Assembly: GCF_001077535.1 (NCBI RefSeq)
Contig: NZ_CP011968.1
Span: 248,001 to 312,000, forward strand
DNA length: 64,000 bases
Direction: 5' to 3'
Source of the DNA: Clostridioides difficile ATCC 9689 = DSM 1296
GTDB lineage: Bacteria; Bacillota; Clostridia; Peptostreptococcales; Peptostreptococcaceae
Numbering within the stretch: position 1 is the stretch's first letter; each line of letters starts with the position of its first letter. Shown one piece after another: positions 20,460-28,169 of this stretch. A program made the translations under genes and the position numbers. The notes under the pieces are model-generated. The model had not been told where the DNA came from, ran no database searches, and saw nothing but the letters and a program-made list of their open reading frames with translations.

Positions 20460-20472
20460 GAACAGTTAGTTC
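20460..20472. promoter_or_regulatory. Second repressor operator
   Basis: GAACAGTTAGTTC, 35 bp from the first copy, between the promoter and the Cro-like start codon. Half-sites also occur at 20334-20339 and 20396-20400 on the repressor side. Confidence 0.7.
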
Positions 20473-20486
20473 GGAAAGGAGGTAAC

Positions 20487-20690
20487 ATGTTTAAGAGTAA
20501 TTTAAAATACTACAGAGAGTTAAACAAATTGACACAAAAACAATTAGCTTTAGAAGTTAATGTTAGTAAAGAATACATATCTCAAATAGAAAGAGGTATA
20601 AAAAATCCAGGTTTCTTTACAGCACAAAAAATAGCAAAAATTTTAGGGATTACAATAGATGAACTTTTTTTTAAAAATAAATCGAACTAA
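20487..20690 (+). CDS. Cro-like XRE regulator
   Basis: 67 residues with a helix-turn-helix over most of its length (LTQKQLALEVNVSKEYISQI then ERGIKNPGF). ATG with AAAGGAGG. First gene of the early rightward transcript. Probably competes with the repressor for the GAAC-N5-GTTC operators, one of which overlaps this gene's own stop codon. Confidence 0.85.
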   Translation: MFKSNLKYYRELNKLTQKQLALEVNVSKEYISQIERGIKNPGFFTAQKIAKILGITIDELFFKNKSN

Positions 20691-20696
20691 CTGTTC
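20684..20696. promoter_or_regulatory. Third repressor operator, at end of the Cro-like gene
   Basis: GAACTAACTGTTC is the exact reverse complement of the second operator and overlaps the TAA stop (20688-20690). It could act as a distal looping site or roadblock. Confidence 0.6.
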
Positions 20697-20753
20697 TTTC
20701 TAAAAAATAGTACCTTGAAAACTAAATATAAAATATTTTAAAGGAGCAAGTAT

Positions 20754-20837
20754 ATGAGAAATAAAGAAAAAGAAATATTCATTAGAGGAATTTTTTATTT
20801 TTTAGGAATTGTATTTAGTAAGACTTTCTTAAAATAA
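20754..20837 (+). CDS. 27-residue small protein
   Basis: ATG preceded by AAAGGAG. A charged N-terminus, then a hydrophobic stretch (FIRGIFYFLGIVF), so possibly membrane-bound. Function unknown. Confidence 0.45.
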   Translation: MRNKEKEIFIRGIFYFLGIVFSKTFLK

Positions 20838-20856
20838 CAAAATCGGAGGTGATTAG

Positions 20857-20985
20857 ATGAATAATAAAAAGAAATATACTTTAACTATTACAGAAGAATT
20901 ATATAATAAGTGCAAAGAAAAGGCTAATCAAAAAGGTATGTCAGTGAACGAGTACATACTATTAGTGATTAGCAACCATATATAA
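20857..20985 (+). CDS. Small Arc-like DNA-binding protein
   Basis: 42 residues; YTLTITEELYNKCKEKA then KGMSVNEYI fits a short ribbon-helix-helix fold. ATG with CGGAGGTG. It ends against the convergent RHH gene with only 1 nt between them. Confidence 0.6.
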   Translation: MNNKKKYTLTITEELYNKCKEKANQKGMSVNEYILLVISNHI

Positions 20986-20986
20986 A

Positions 20987-21166
20987 TTATTCTTCAATAC
21001 TAACTTTAATTTCTCCTTTTCTTTGTTCATAATCTTCAATATGTTTTTTTATTAGTTGTTCAATCTCCTTATTAGCAGAGCGACCTTCACTTTCAGCAAT
21101 ATACTTAATTTTTTCAAGTAAAATTTTATTTATTCGTAAAGTGTATTTGGGCAATGTAGACGACAT
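20987..21166 (-). CDS. Ribbon-helix-helix (Arc/MetJ-like) regulator
   Basis: 59 residues: strand LPKYTLRINKILLEKI, then helices with EGRSANKEIEQLIKK. ATG with AAAGGAGG on the minus strand. Divergent from another RHH gene at 21302, with GACGGC repeats in between. Probable autoregulator like phage P22 Arc. Confidence 0.75.
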   Translation of the reverse strand: MSSTLPKYTLRINKILLEKIKYIAESEGRSANKEIEQLIKKHIEDYEQRKGEIKVSIEE

Positions 21167-21245
21167 AATAATACCTCCTTTTTAAAGTCTAAATGATGTC
21201 ATTATTATATCATAAAAATAATTTATAGAAAATCTATAAAATATA

Positions 21246-21298
21246 TTGACGGCATAAAGACGGCGTGATATTATTGAAACAAGGAAGGAGTTGACGGC
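21246..21298 (+). promoter_or_regulatory. Promoter with three GACGGC repeats
   Basis: TTGACG (21246-21251), N17, TATTAT (21269-21274). GACGGC occurs at 21248, 21259 and 21293, a GC-rich word in AT-rich DNA, between two divergent RHH genes. Likely operator repeats. Confidence 0.55.
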
Positions 21299-21301
21299 AA
21301 A

Positions 21302-21481
21302 ATGAACTCAAATAAAAAGAGAATAACTGTTAGGATGCCAGAAAAATTAAATGAAGAAATAACAAAAAAATCAAAATATTTAGGATTAACTAAGAACTCA
21401 TTTATATTAGATATACTATGGAAGGAATTTGAACTATTAGAATATAGAAATTACAAAAAGGAGGCAGATAAACATGAATAA
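21302..21481 (+). CDS. Ribbon-helix-helix regulator
   Basis: 59 residues; KRITVRMPEKLNEEI and a second helix LGLTKNSFILDILWKEF fit RHH proteins. AAGGAAGGAG upstream. Its last 8 nt overlap the antirepressor start, so the two are translationally coupled. Confidence 0.75.
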   Translation: MNSNKKRITVRMPEKLNEEITKKSKYLGLTKNSFILDILWKEFELLEYRNYKKEADKHE

Positions 21482-22262
21482 TTTACAAACAATTAAAGAA
21501 CAAGAATTATTGGGGAAAGAATTTAGAGTTTATGGAACTTTAGAAAAACCTTTGTTTTTAGCTAAAGATGTAGCCGAATGGATAGAGCATAGTAATGTAT
21601 CAACAATGTTATCTAATATCGAAGCAGAAGAAAAAGAATTAATACAAATAGGCACTCTAAACAATGCTTATAGTGCTTGGTTTTTAACAGAAGATGGATT
21701 GTATGAGGTTTTGATGCAAAGTAGAAAACAAATTGCTAAACAATTTAAAAAAGAAGTTAAAAAGATACTAAAAGAAATTCGTAAAACCGGAGGATATATC
21801 CATACAACAGAAGATATGTCAGATGATGAAATAATGGCAAGAGCATTACAAGTAGCCCAAAAGACAATAGAAAAGAAAAATAGAGAAATAGAGGAAAAAG
21901 ATAAGGTAATTCAGTTACAGCAACCAAAAGTACTTTTTGCTGATTCGGTAGCATCTTCTGATAATTCAATCCTGGTTGGAGAATTAGCAAAATTGCTTAG
22001 ACAAAACGGAATTGATACAGGACAAAATAGATTATTTGACTGGTTAAGAAATAATGGTTACTTAATAAAACGTAAAGGTGAGGATTACAATACACCAACT
22101 CAAAAAAGTGTAGATTTAGGAGTTATAGAAATAAAAGAAGGTACAAGAGTACATCCAGATGGTCATACAAGTATTACTAAAACGCCTAAGATTACTGGTA
22201 AAGGACAAATATACTTTATTAATAAGTTTAAAAAGAACAATCAAATATCAATGTTAGGTTAG
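21474..22262 (+). CDS. Phage antirepressor (BRO-N plus KilAC)
   Basis: 262 residues. N-terminal BRO domain (about 12-105: LFLAKDVAEWIEHSNVSTML, WFLTEDGLYEVLMQSRK), a charged linker (about 110-160) and C-terminal KilAC domain (about 165-255: ELAKLLRQNGIDTGQNRLFD then WLRNNGYL). This pair of domains is typical of antirepressors that inactivate CI-like repressors during induction. GGAGG precedes the ATG at 21474. Confidence 0.9.
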   Translation: MNNLQTIKEQELLGKEFRVYGTLEKPLFLAKDVAEWIEHSNVSTMLSNIEAEEKELIQIGTLNNAYSAWFLTEDGLYEVLMQSRKQIAKQFKKEVKKILKEIRKTGGYIHTTEDMSDDEIMARALQVAQKTIEKKNREIEEKDKVIQLQQPKVLFADSVASSDNSILVGELAKLLRQNGIDTGQNRLFDWLRNNGYLIKRKGEDYNTPTQKSVDLGVIEIKEGTRVHPDGHTSITKTPKITGKGQIYFINKFKKNNQISMLG

Positions 22263-22297
22263 AATTTTGAAGATTAAAAATTATGGAGGCAGAAACA

Positions 22298-22552
22298 ATG
22301 AGCGAAGACATATTTTATGGTATAAAAAATACTCTTGATGAAATAGCAGAGGTTCAAATTAAAAATAAACAAGGTGTATTAAAAGAAGTTGGAATGTTAA
22401 TAAGTGGCGAAGATAATTCTTGTATAACTCATTGTTTAGACGAAGATTTAATTAAGTTTTATATAAAAGAAGAGGCAGTATTGACAATAGATAAAGATAG
22501 TCATTTGTTATGTATGCTTGATGCTCTATTTTATAACTTTCTTGATAAGTAA
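22298..22552 (+). CDS. Hypothetical early phage protein
   Basis: 84 residues, acidic, no recognised domain. I prefer ATG 22298 (MSEDIFYG) because TGGAGG lies 8 nt before it; an in-frame ATG at 22283 contains that SD. Confidence 0.6.
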   Translation: MSEDIFYGIKNTLDEIAEVQIKNKQGVLKEVGMLISGEDNSCITHCLDEDLIKFYIKEEAVLTIDKDSHLLCMLDALFYNFLDK

Positions 22553-22587
22553 TAAATACAGAATATTCTTAAAAAGGAGTAGATAAG

Positions 22588-22812
22588 ATGGCTAAAAAAG
22601 TTAATAATTCAGGATACTATAAAGTCAAAGAAGTTGCAGAGCTTTTAGATGTAGCTGAAAGCACAGCATATAGAATAATGAGAGATTTAAACAAAGAATT
22701 GCAAAAAAAAGGTTATTATACATTTGCAGGAAAAGTCCCAAAGACTTATTTAGAAGAAAGATTTTTCTATAAGAAGCAATCAAATAAAAAAGCTAGAGAG
22801 GGGGTGATTTAG
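22588..22812 (+). CDS. Small excisionase/MerR-like DNA-binding protein
   Basis: 74 residues. YKVKEVAELLDVAESTAYRI resembles the winged-helix or HTH_17 domain of Xis-like proteins. It sits in the early operon away from int, so a role as excisionase or replication regulator is open. AAAGGAG upstream. Confidence 0.6.
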   Translation: MAKKVNNSGYYKVKEVAELLDVAESTAYRIMRDLNKELQKKGYYTFAGKVPKTYLEERFFYKKQSNKKAREGVI

Positions 22813-22917
22813 TTGAGTGTAAAGGTACTAATAGCTTATGTACAGTTTTGTAAGCAATATAATAAGAAAGCGAGTTTTGAAGGTCTTAAAAAATACAATA
22901 AGGGGATAGTGATATGA
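22813..22917 (+). CDS. 34-residue hypothetical protein
   Basis: TTG start immediately after the previous stop, with GGGGGTGAT as SD. Overlaps the next ATG (22914). Basic/aromatic, unknown. Confidence 0.4.
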   Translation: MSVKVLIAYVQFCKQYNKKASFEGLKKYNKGIVI

Positions 22918-23141
22918 AAATACTTAAAGTAAAATTTCCTACAAAAATTCTTAAAGCAGGTAAAGCAATCAGAGTAACATGTGCAAGATTTGGTTTTGAA
23001 AGCGATTGTATAATAACTCAATCACAAGAATTTGAATTAACAGTAGTTTATTTTGATAAAGAATTAGATGATTTAGTACAATCGTCTATAACTATAGATG
23101 ATGCAATAGGCTATGATTATTGCATTGAAACGTTAAATTAA
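22914..23141 (+). CDS. Hypothetical early phage protein
   Basis: 75 residues, mixed alpha/beta, acidic C-terminal half. AAGGGGAT upstream and overlap with the preceding frame. No domain recognised. Confidence 0.55.
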   Translation: MKILKVKFPTKILKAGKAIRVTCARFGFESDCIITQSQEFELTVVYFDKELDDLVQSSITIDDAIGYDYCIETLN

Positions 23142-23153
23142 GGGGGATTAATT

Positions 23154-23471
23154 ATGAAAAGTTTAATTATAGTGAGAAATGCAGTAGAGCAACAACTAAA
23201 TAGAGCTAATTTAGAAATAAATAAAAATGAGCAACTTTATACAAAACTTAGAAAAAAAGAAGAAAGAGATATATTAGAAGACATTGCATTGAGTAATGCT
23301 TTAAGAGAAAAAAGCGTAAACGAAAGATTAAAAATATTTGCTGAGTCATTACTAGAAATTATAGATACACAAATTGAAATAAAAGAATATGAAGAAAGTG
23401 AGGATTACAAGATATTTCAATTAATTTTAGAAGAACTTGAAAGAGATATACCTATAGATGTGCAGATATAA
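23154..23471 (+). CDS. Hypothetical coiled-coil phage protein
   Basis: 105 residues with long heptad-like Leu/Glu/Lys helices (NLEINKNEQLYTKLRKKEER). GGGGG upstream of the ATG. Function unknown. Confidence 0.55.
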   Translation: MKSLIIVRNAVEQQLNRANLEINKNEQLYTKLRKKEERDILEDIALSNALREKSVNERLKIFAESLLEIIDTQIEIKEYEESEDYKIFQLILEELERDIPIDVQI

Positions 23472-23475
23472 GAAA

Positions 23476-23495
23476 AGAGCCACTGCAATGGCTCT
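23476..23495 (+). other. Hairpin after coiled-coil gene
   Basis: AGAGCCA-CTGCAA-TGGCTCT; perfect 7-bp stem without a T-run, so weak as a terminator. Confidence 0.4.
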
Positions 23496-23553
23496 AATCA
23501 AAAATAGATACAAATAAATTATAGCTATATTATAGCACAAACGGAGGGAAATT

Positions 23554-24063
23554 ATGAGTACTTTATATGAATTAACTACAGATTTATTAGAAATAGAAGA
23601 AGGTTTAACAGAAACAACAGGAAATGAAGCTGAAAAACTAGAGGAAATAAAAGAAATAATAAAACAAGAGATACAAAATAAAAACACTAGGATAGTTTCA
23701 GTAATATTAAACATTGACAGTGATATAAACTCTATAGATTCAGAGATTAAAAGATTGCAAGAGTTAAAAAGGGTCAAAAAGAATACTCTTGATAGATTAA
23801 AAAGCAATATAAAAGACTGTATGGAATTACTTGGTACTAAAAAAGTAGAAACAGTTTTAGGAAATATAAGTATAAGAAAGTCAGCAGGTAGCTTAGTCAT
23901 AGAAGATGAAGAAAAGATACCTGCTATATACAAAACAGTAGAGCAAGTTGTAAAAGTAGATAAGAATACCATTAAAGACTTTATTAAAAAAGGTCATGAG
24001 GTTGAAGGTTGTAGGATTGAATATTCAACTACATTAACAACTCCAAAAGTTAAAAAAGAGTAG
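23554..24063 (+). CDS. Gp157-like phage protein
   Basis: 169 residues, helical N-terminal two thirds (coiled coil at about 50-100), then a beta-rich end KVETVLGNISIRKSAGSLVI. This is the layout of siphovirus Gp157 proteins, which usually sit beside the phage recombinase. GGAGGG upstream. Three nt separate it from the ERF gene region. Confidence 0.75.
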   Translation: MSTLYELTTDLLEIEEGLTETTGNEAEKLEEIKEIIKQEIQNKNTRIVSVILNIDSDINSIDSEIKRLQELKRVKKNTLDRLKSNIKDCMELLGTKKVETVLGNISIRKSAGSLVIEDEEKIPAIYKTVEQVVKVDKNTIKDFIKKGHEVEGCRIEYSTTLTTPKVKKE

Positions 24064-24072
24064 GTGAAAGCT

Positions 24073-24681
24073 ATGGAAAATAATAATATTTATATAAAAC
24101 TTGTGAATATACAGAGTACTTTAAAAGCTCCTAAAAGTCAATTTAATAGCTTTGGTAAATACAACTATAGGAGTTGTGAGGATATACTAGAAGGTTTAAA
24201 ACCTATTCTAAAGGAAGAAAAAGCATTAGTTATATTGGATGATAATATTGTTCAGATAGGAAATAGATTTTATGTAGAAGCTACAGCAACTTTAATAGAT
24301 GCAGAAACAGGAGAGAAAGTATCTACAAAGGCATTAGCTAGAGAAGATGAAACTAAAAAAGGTATGGATTTAGCACAAGTAACTGGAAGTGTATCAAGTT
24401 ATGCAAGAAAGTACGCTTTAAATGGATTATTTTGTATTGATGATACAAAAGATAGTGATGCAACAAATAAACATGGAAATGAGCAGAAAAAAAAAGAAGT
24501 TAATGAGAGTGAATTAAATACACTATATTCGCTAGGAGAATCTATAGAAAAAGATAAAAATAGAGTTGATAGTGAAGTATATAAGAAGTTTGGAAAGTTA
24601 GCAGTAGATTTGACTAAGCAAGAGTATGAGAAAGTTTTAAATGGATATAAGAGCATTTTAGAGAAGCAAAAACAAGAGTAG
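24073..24681 (+). CDS. ERF-family single-strand annealing recombinase
   Basis: 202 residues. The N-terminal ERF domain (about 5-130) shows FNSFGKYNYRSCEDILEGLK and KGMDLAQVTGSVSSYARKYA. ERF proteins anneal single strands in phage recombination and circularisation. Start set at ATG 24073 with AGGTG upstream; an in-frame GTG at 24064 would place the SD inside the gene. Followed by replication and SSB genes. Confidence 0.88.
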   Translation: MENNNIYIKLVNIQSTLKAPKSQFNSFGKYNYRSCEDILEGLKPILKEEKALVILDDNIVQIGNRFYVEATATLIDAETGEKVSTKALAREDETKKGMDLAQVTGSVSSYARKYALNGLFCIDDTKDSDATNKHGNEQKKKEVNESELNTLYSLGESIEKDKNRVDSEVYKKFGKLAVDLTKQEYEKVLNGYKSILEKQKQE

Positions 24682-24690
24682 GTGATAGTA

Positions 24691-25572
24691 TTGGGGATTA
24701 TAAGAGTAAGCAAAGACAAAGATAATCCATATGTGGTTTTAAATAAAACTTGTTTGGAAGATGTAAAATTAAGCTGGCAAGCAAAAGGTTTACATTCATA
24801 TCTGATTAGTAAGCCCGACCACTGGAAAATCTATGTTAATGATTTATATAAAAGAAGTAAAAATGGGAGGGATGCTACAGCAAATATTTTAAGGGAGCTC
24901 ATAGAAAATGGATATATAACAAGAACACCTTGTCGAGATTCTAATACTAATAAGATGCTTGGAGGATATGATTATCAAGTATATGAGATACCACTTGAAA
25001 ATCCTCAGAAGCTAAAATCCCGAAAAACTGATTTCCCGGAAACCGGATTTCCCGGAAACCGGGTTTCTCGGAAACCGGAAAACACGGAAGTAGTAAGTAA
25101 TGACTTTAAAGTAAATAATGATATTACTACTATTGTTATTAATGAACAACCTCAACAAGATGAAACCACCTATATAAAAAAATACTTTGAAAAATATATA
25201 GGTGTGATTACTCCTAATAACTTTATAGAGTTAATGAGTTACTTAGATGATGGAATGGAAGCTGATGTAATTATAAGAGCTATTGATGAAGCAATATCAA
25301 ATGGAGTTAAGAATTATAAGTATGTAAAGACAATATTAAACAATTGGATAGAAGCAGGTGTAAAAACTAATTTAGAACTTACAGAGTATCAAAATGAGTT
25401 TGAGAGGAAGAAAAAGAGTAAACAGGAGAAGAAACAGTCTAATAATAAAGCTGTGAATACTCATAATGTGAGTAAAAATAAGTTTGCTAACTTCAATCAA
25501 ACTTTTACTCAATATGATGAAAAAGAGCTAGACGAGATTATTAAAAAGAGTCAGAAGGAAAAATTTAAATAA
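24691..25572 (+). CDS. DnaD-like phage replication protein
   Basis: About 293 residues. An N-terminal winged-helix replication-initiator-like domain (LSWQAKGLHSYLISKPDHW ... ANILRELIENGYITR), then a variable linker encoded by GC-rich DNA repeats, then a DnaD-type helical domain (about 165-235: MEADVIIRAIDEAISNG, YKYVKTILNNWIEAGVKT) and a Lys-rich tail. Likely recruits the host helicase at the phage origin. TTG 24691 is preferred over GTG 24682 because of TAGGTGAT. The iterons inside the gene mark a likely origin. Confidence 0.82.
   Translation: MGIIRVSKDKDNPYVVLNKTCLEDVKLSWQAKGLHSYLISKPDHWKIYVNDLYKRSKNGRDATANILRELIENGYITRTPCRDSNTNKMLGGYDYQVYEIPLENPQKLKSRKTDFPETGFPGNRVSRKPENTEVVSNDFKVNNDITTIVINEQPQQDETTYIKKYFEKYIGVITPNNFIELMSYLDDGMEADVIIRAIDEAISNGVKNYKYVKTILNNWIEAGVKTNLELTEYQNEFERKKKSKQEKKQSNNKAVNTHNVSKNKFANFNQTFTQYDEKELDEIIKKSQKEKFK
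25031..25078. repeat. Three 16-bp tandem iterons, likely replication origin
   Basis: ATTTCCCGGAAACCGG at 25031 and 25047, then GTTTCTCGGAAACCGG at 25063, with a degenerate copy before (25015-25030). Sixteen is not a multiple of three, so the repeat is kept at DNA level and not as a protein repeat. It lies inside the replication gene. Confidence 0.75.
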
Positions 25573-25580
25573 AAATTAAA

Positions 25581-25620
25581 CTTCTAGGAAGTAAATATCA
25601 ATATATTGTTTCCTAGAAAG
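25581..25620 (+). other. Intergenic hairpin before 57-residue gene
   Basis: CTTCTAGGAA pairs with TTTCCTAGAAAG around a 16-nt AT loop, with no T-run. Similar in sequence to the hairpin at 26244-26279. Confidence 0.5.
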
Positions 25621-25632
25621 GGGAGGTATAAA

Positions 25633-25806
25633 ATGGCGAGAATATATGCACAAAGAAGTGGTTCTTTAAATGAGCAGGATAGATTGGAATTGTTAAGATT
25701 ACTTGGGAAAGCTGGATATACAGTAAAGATTGGTAGAGAGAAGCAAAATAGCAAGACAACTTATACTTACTTTGTTGAGTACACAGAAGAGCAGGAAGAA
25801 AAATAA
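25633..25806 (+). CDS. 57-residue hypothetical phage protein
   Basis: Start at ATG 25633 (MARIYAQRSG) with GGGGAGG just upstream. Basic N-terminus, acidic tail; the region LLGKAGYTVKIGREK resembles small phage DNA-metabolism accessory proteins, but no family is assigned. Confidence 0.6.
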   Translation: MARIYAQRSGSLNEQDRLELLRLLGKAGYTVKIGREKQNSKTTYTYFVEYTEEQEEK

Positions 25807-25823
25807 AAAGGGGGTTTAGTTAA

Positions 25824-26231
25824 ATGAATACAATAACTTTAGTTGGAAGATTAGTTGCAGATGCAGAATTGAAGTACCTTCCAAATTCGGGTACTCCAAA
25901 AATAACCTTTTCAATGGCAGTAGATAGAAGGTTTAAAGATAAAAATGGAAATAAAATAACTGATTTTATTCAATGTGAGCAATTAGGAAAACATGTAGAG
26001 AATTTAGTGCAATATCTTGTTAAAGCTAAGCCTATATATGCTGTTGGAGAGTTAAATATATATAATTACAAAGATGAAAATGGTTGTTGGAAATCTATTA
26101 CTAAGGTTAATGTAAATGCTTTAGAACTACTTTCTAGTAAAAATGATAATAGTGCTAAACAAGAATATGTACCACCAGGATTAGACCCACAAGGTTTTCA
26201 AGCAATAGATGATGACGATATACCTTTTTAA
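25824..26231 (+). CDS. ssb: Single-stranded DNA-binding protein
   Basis: 135 residues. OB fold starting MNTITLVGRLVADAELKYL, with TFSMAVDRRFKDKNGN and DFIQCEQLGK. The acidic C-terminal tip DDDDIPF recruits partner proteins. Part of the replication block with ERF and DnaD-like genes. GGGGG upstream. Confidence 0.95.
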   Translation: MNTITLVGRLVADAELKYLPNSGTPKITFSMAVDRRFKDKNGNKITDFIQCEQLGKHVENLVQYLVKAKPIYAVGELNIYNYKDENGCWKSITKVNVNALELLSSKNDNSAKQEYVPPGLDPQGFQAIDDDDIPF

Positions 26232-26243
26232 TTAAGTTAAATA

Positions 26244-26279
26244 GTCTAGGGAGTAGTTATACAATATTACTTCCTAGGA
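26244..26279 (+). other. Intergenic hairpin after ssb
   Basis: TCTAGGGAGTA pairs with TACTTCCTAGGA (one bulge). Related to the hairpin at 25581-25620. Confidence 0.5.
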
Positions 26280-26305
26280 GTTGAAAAATATTGGAGGGAT
26301 GAAAG

Positions 26306-26716
26306 ATGGAGTTAAAATTTAGAGAATGGAATAAAAATGGTAAAGAAATGTATAGTTATGATGAAATGGTGTGCTATTCTAAAAATTTGCTTAGAGAGGT
26401 TTATAGTGGTGTTTATTTGCCAAAAAACAATGAAAATTTTGAGGTTATGATATACACAGGTTTAAAGGATTGTGATGGAAAAGAAATCTATGAAGGCGAT
26501 ATTGTTTTATGTAGAAGTATATTTTTTACAGAGTTTGCAGGGGAGGTAAAATTTAAAGATGGTTGTTTTATTGCAGTGAATGAAATGTCAGGAGATTGCT
26601 TTAGATTATCTGAACTTGCAATAGTTAAGATTGATGGGAATATATATGAAGATTTAAGTAAGTTAAATGATATAAGAAGATGTGATGAGGGGGAGATTAG
26701 GGATGATAATAATTAG
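26306..26716 (+). CDS. YopX-family phage protein
   Basis: 136 residues with the YopX pattern: FREWNKNGKEMYSYDEMV at the start, then YTGLKDCDGKEIYEGDIVLC and GEVKFKDGCF. Function of the family is unknown; it is common in Firmicutes prophages. GGAGGG upstream. Its 3' end overlaps the next gene. Confidence 0.8.
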   Translation: MELKFREWNKNGKEMYSYDEMVCYSKNLLREVYSGVYLPKNNENFEVMIYTGLKDCDGKEIYEGDIVLCRSIFFTEFAGEVKFKDGCFIAVNEMSGDCFRLSELAIVKIDGNIYEDLSKLNDIRRCDEGEIRDDNN

Positions 26717-26954
26717 AAGTCAAGATAGATTAGATTTAATGAGAGTTAATAGAGTTGAAATAAGTAATAATCGAGTATATGCAATGCTTGAAGATGATAT
26801 TAGAAAAATAGGTGAATATGAAAGTAATGAAAGAGCTATGCAAGTGTTAAATGAAATACAGAAGTTTATTGAAAATGGAGTAAGAACGGATTATATAGAT
26901 TCTTGCAGAGTTAGACATAATCAAGAGAAAGTGTTTGAAATGCCAGTTGAATAG
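26703..26954 (+). CDS. Hypothetical early phage protein
   Basis: 83 residues from ATG 26703, with GGGGGAG upstream; overlaps the YopX gene by 14 nt. Small mixed fold, unknown. Confidence 0.6.
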   Translation: MIIIRSQDRLDLMRVNRVEISNNRVYAMLEDDIRKIGEYESNERAMQVLNEIQKFIENGVRTDYIDSCRVRHNQEKVFEMPVE

Positions 26955-26970
26955 AGAGGGGGAACTAAAT

Positions 26971-27354
26971 ATGGCTAAAGTTTGGATGGATGCAAATGAA
27001 GTTCTAAGTAAAACTATGGATTTAGAAGATATGTTTGAACTTAATTTAAGAGCAACAAGAAAGAGAAATGAGAAAAGAAAAAATGAGATTGATAAACAAA
27101 TAAAAAAAGAAATTAGGAAACAAATAAAAACTACAAATCGTGGTGGACCAGGAAAGTCTATAAAAGTTTTCAATATAAATACCGGAGAGGTCAAGATTCT
27201 TAAGAGTGCTAAAGAAGCAAGTAAATATATAAAAGTTAGTTGCAGTCATGCCAGCTATTTAGCTAGGGAAAATAAATCAACTGAGGATGGTTGGAAAGCA
27301 GAATATATTCAAGAGGTGTCAGATGGTATTAGCAAATGTGGAACAAGTAATTAA
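26971..27354 (+). CDS. Phage protein with NUMOD1-like C-terminus
   Basis: 127 residues from ATG 26971 (AGAGGGGG upstream). A very basic helical middle (about 35-65) precedes IKVFNINTGEVKILKSAKEA then SKYIKVSCSHAS, which looks like a NUMOD1 helix-turn-helix module of homing-nuclease-associated proteins. No nuclease domain is attached. Probably DNA-binding. Confidence 0.55.
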   Translation: MAKVWMDANEVLSKTMDLEDMFELNLRATRKRNEKRKNEIDKQIKKEIRKQIKTTNRGGPGKSIKVFNINTGEVKILKSAKEASKYIKVSCSHASYLARENKSTEDGWKAEYIQEVSDGISKCGTSN

Positions 27355-27472
27355 GTTAGCTGAAAAGATATTAAATAAGAAAAAGTGTTCTGTTAATAAA
27401 GCTATTGATATAGCTATAAAAATATTAAGTAAATATGAGTGCGAGGGGATGTTAAGAAATGAGTTTAATTAA
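27323..27472 (+). CDS. 49-residue hypothetical protein
   Basis: ATG 27323 with GAGGTG upstream; overlaps both neighbours. Helical (VEQVIKLAEKILNKKKCSVN). Unknown. Confidence 0.5.
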   Translation: MVLANVEQVIKLAEKILNKKKCSVNKAIDIAIKILSKYECEGMLRNEFN

Positions 27473-27908
27473 GTATAGAGGTTATGATTTTGAGAACGAA
27501 AAGTGGATTTATTCAGCAACAATAATGTGGAGTAATATACTTGAATGTTTAGTTATGTTGACAGAGGGTTGCAAATGGCAGAAAGTCTCTAATGTTGGGG
27601 TATGCTCTGGAGAATGGGCTAGAAACAATCAAGAAATTTGTGAAGGGGATATATTGAAAGGATATGATAATTCTAGTGATACAAGCCAATATGGAGTTGT
27701 AAAAAGAGATTTTGACAGCATTAAAATATATTTGGAATGGCATTATTTAAAGAAACTTGAAGGAGAATGGATAGAGCTTATAAATAAAACAGAAATATAT
27801 CATAGTAGAGATTACAAAGTAGTTGGCAATGAATATGAGAACTTGGAGGAAGTTAGAAAAGAGTTTTTAGAACGTAAGGAGATGTTGGAAAATGAACATC
27901 TTGGCTAG
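27459..27908 (+). CDS. YopX-like phage protein (second copy)
   Basis: 149 residues: RGYDFENEKWIYSATIMW and NNQEICEGDILKGYD match the YopX layout, with a later SRDYKVVGNEYEN segment. GAGGGG before the ATG. Paralogous in design to the gene at 26306 but highly diverged. Confidence 0.7.
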   Translation: MSLIKYRGYDFENEKWIYSATIMWSNILECLVMLTEGCKWQKVSNVGVCSGEWARNNQEICEGDILKGYDNSSDTSQYGVVKRDFDSIKIYLEWHYLKKLEGEWIELINKTEIYHSRDYKVVGNEYENLEEVRKEFLERKEMLENEHLG

Positions 27909-28008
27909 TTTAATACTTATAGTAGGAAGTTTTATAGTAGGTAGAATTTATGAGTATAGATTGAATCTAAAAGAGTGTGAAAATTGTGATAATAAAAGAG
28001 GTGTATAA
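27892..28008 (+). CDS. 38-residue membrane peptide
   Basis: Overlaps the previous gene; GGAGATG upstream. One membrane helix (ILASLILIVGSFIVGRIY) then a Cys-containing tail (ECENCDNK). Unknown. Confidence 0.45.
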   Translation: MNILASLILIVGSFIVGRIYEYRLNLKECENCDNKRGV

Positions 28009-28010
28009 GA

Positions 28011-28169
28011 ATGGATGATAGATTGGAGATTTGCAAAAAAATGTTTCCTATCATTACTAAAAATACTAGATTACTTTGTCATTATTGTGATGGTAGAAAT
28101 ATTTGCAGTTATGATGAAGAAAAAGCTCATGAATTATTGAGAAATGAAGAGGGTGCTAAAAATGACTAA
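28011..28169 (+). CDS. 52-residue Cys-rich phage protein
   Basis: Contains CHYC...C, a possible metal site. Starts 2 nt after the previous stop and overlaps the next ATG. Unknown function. Confidence 0.5.
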   Translation: MDDRLEICKKMFPIITKNTRLLCHYCDGRNICSYDEEKAHELLRNEEGAKND

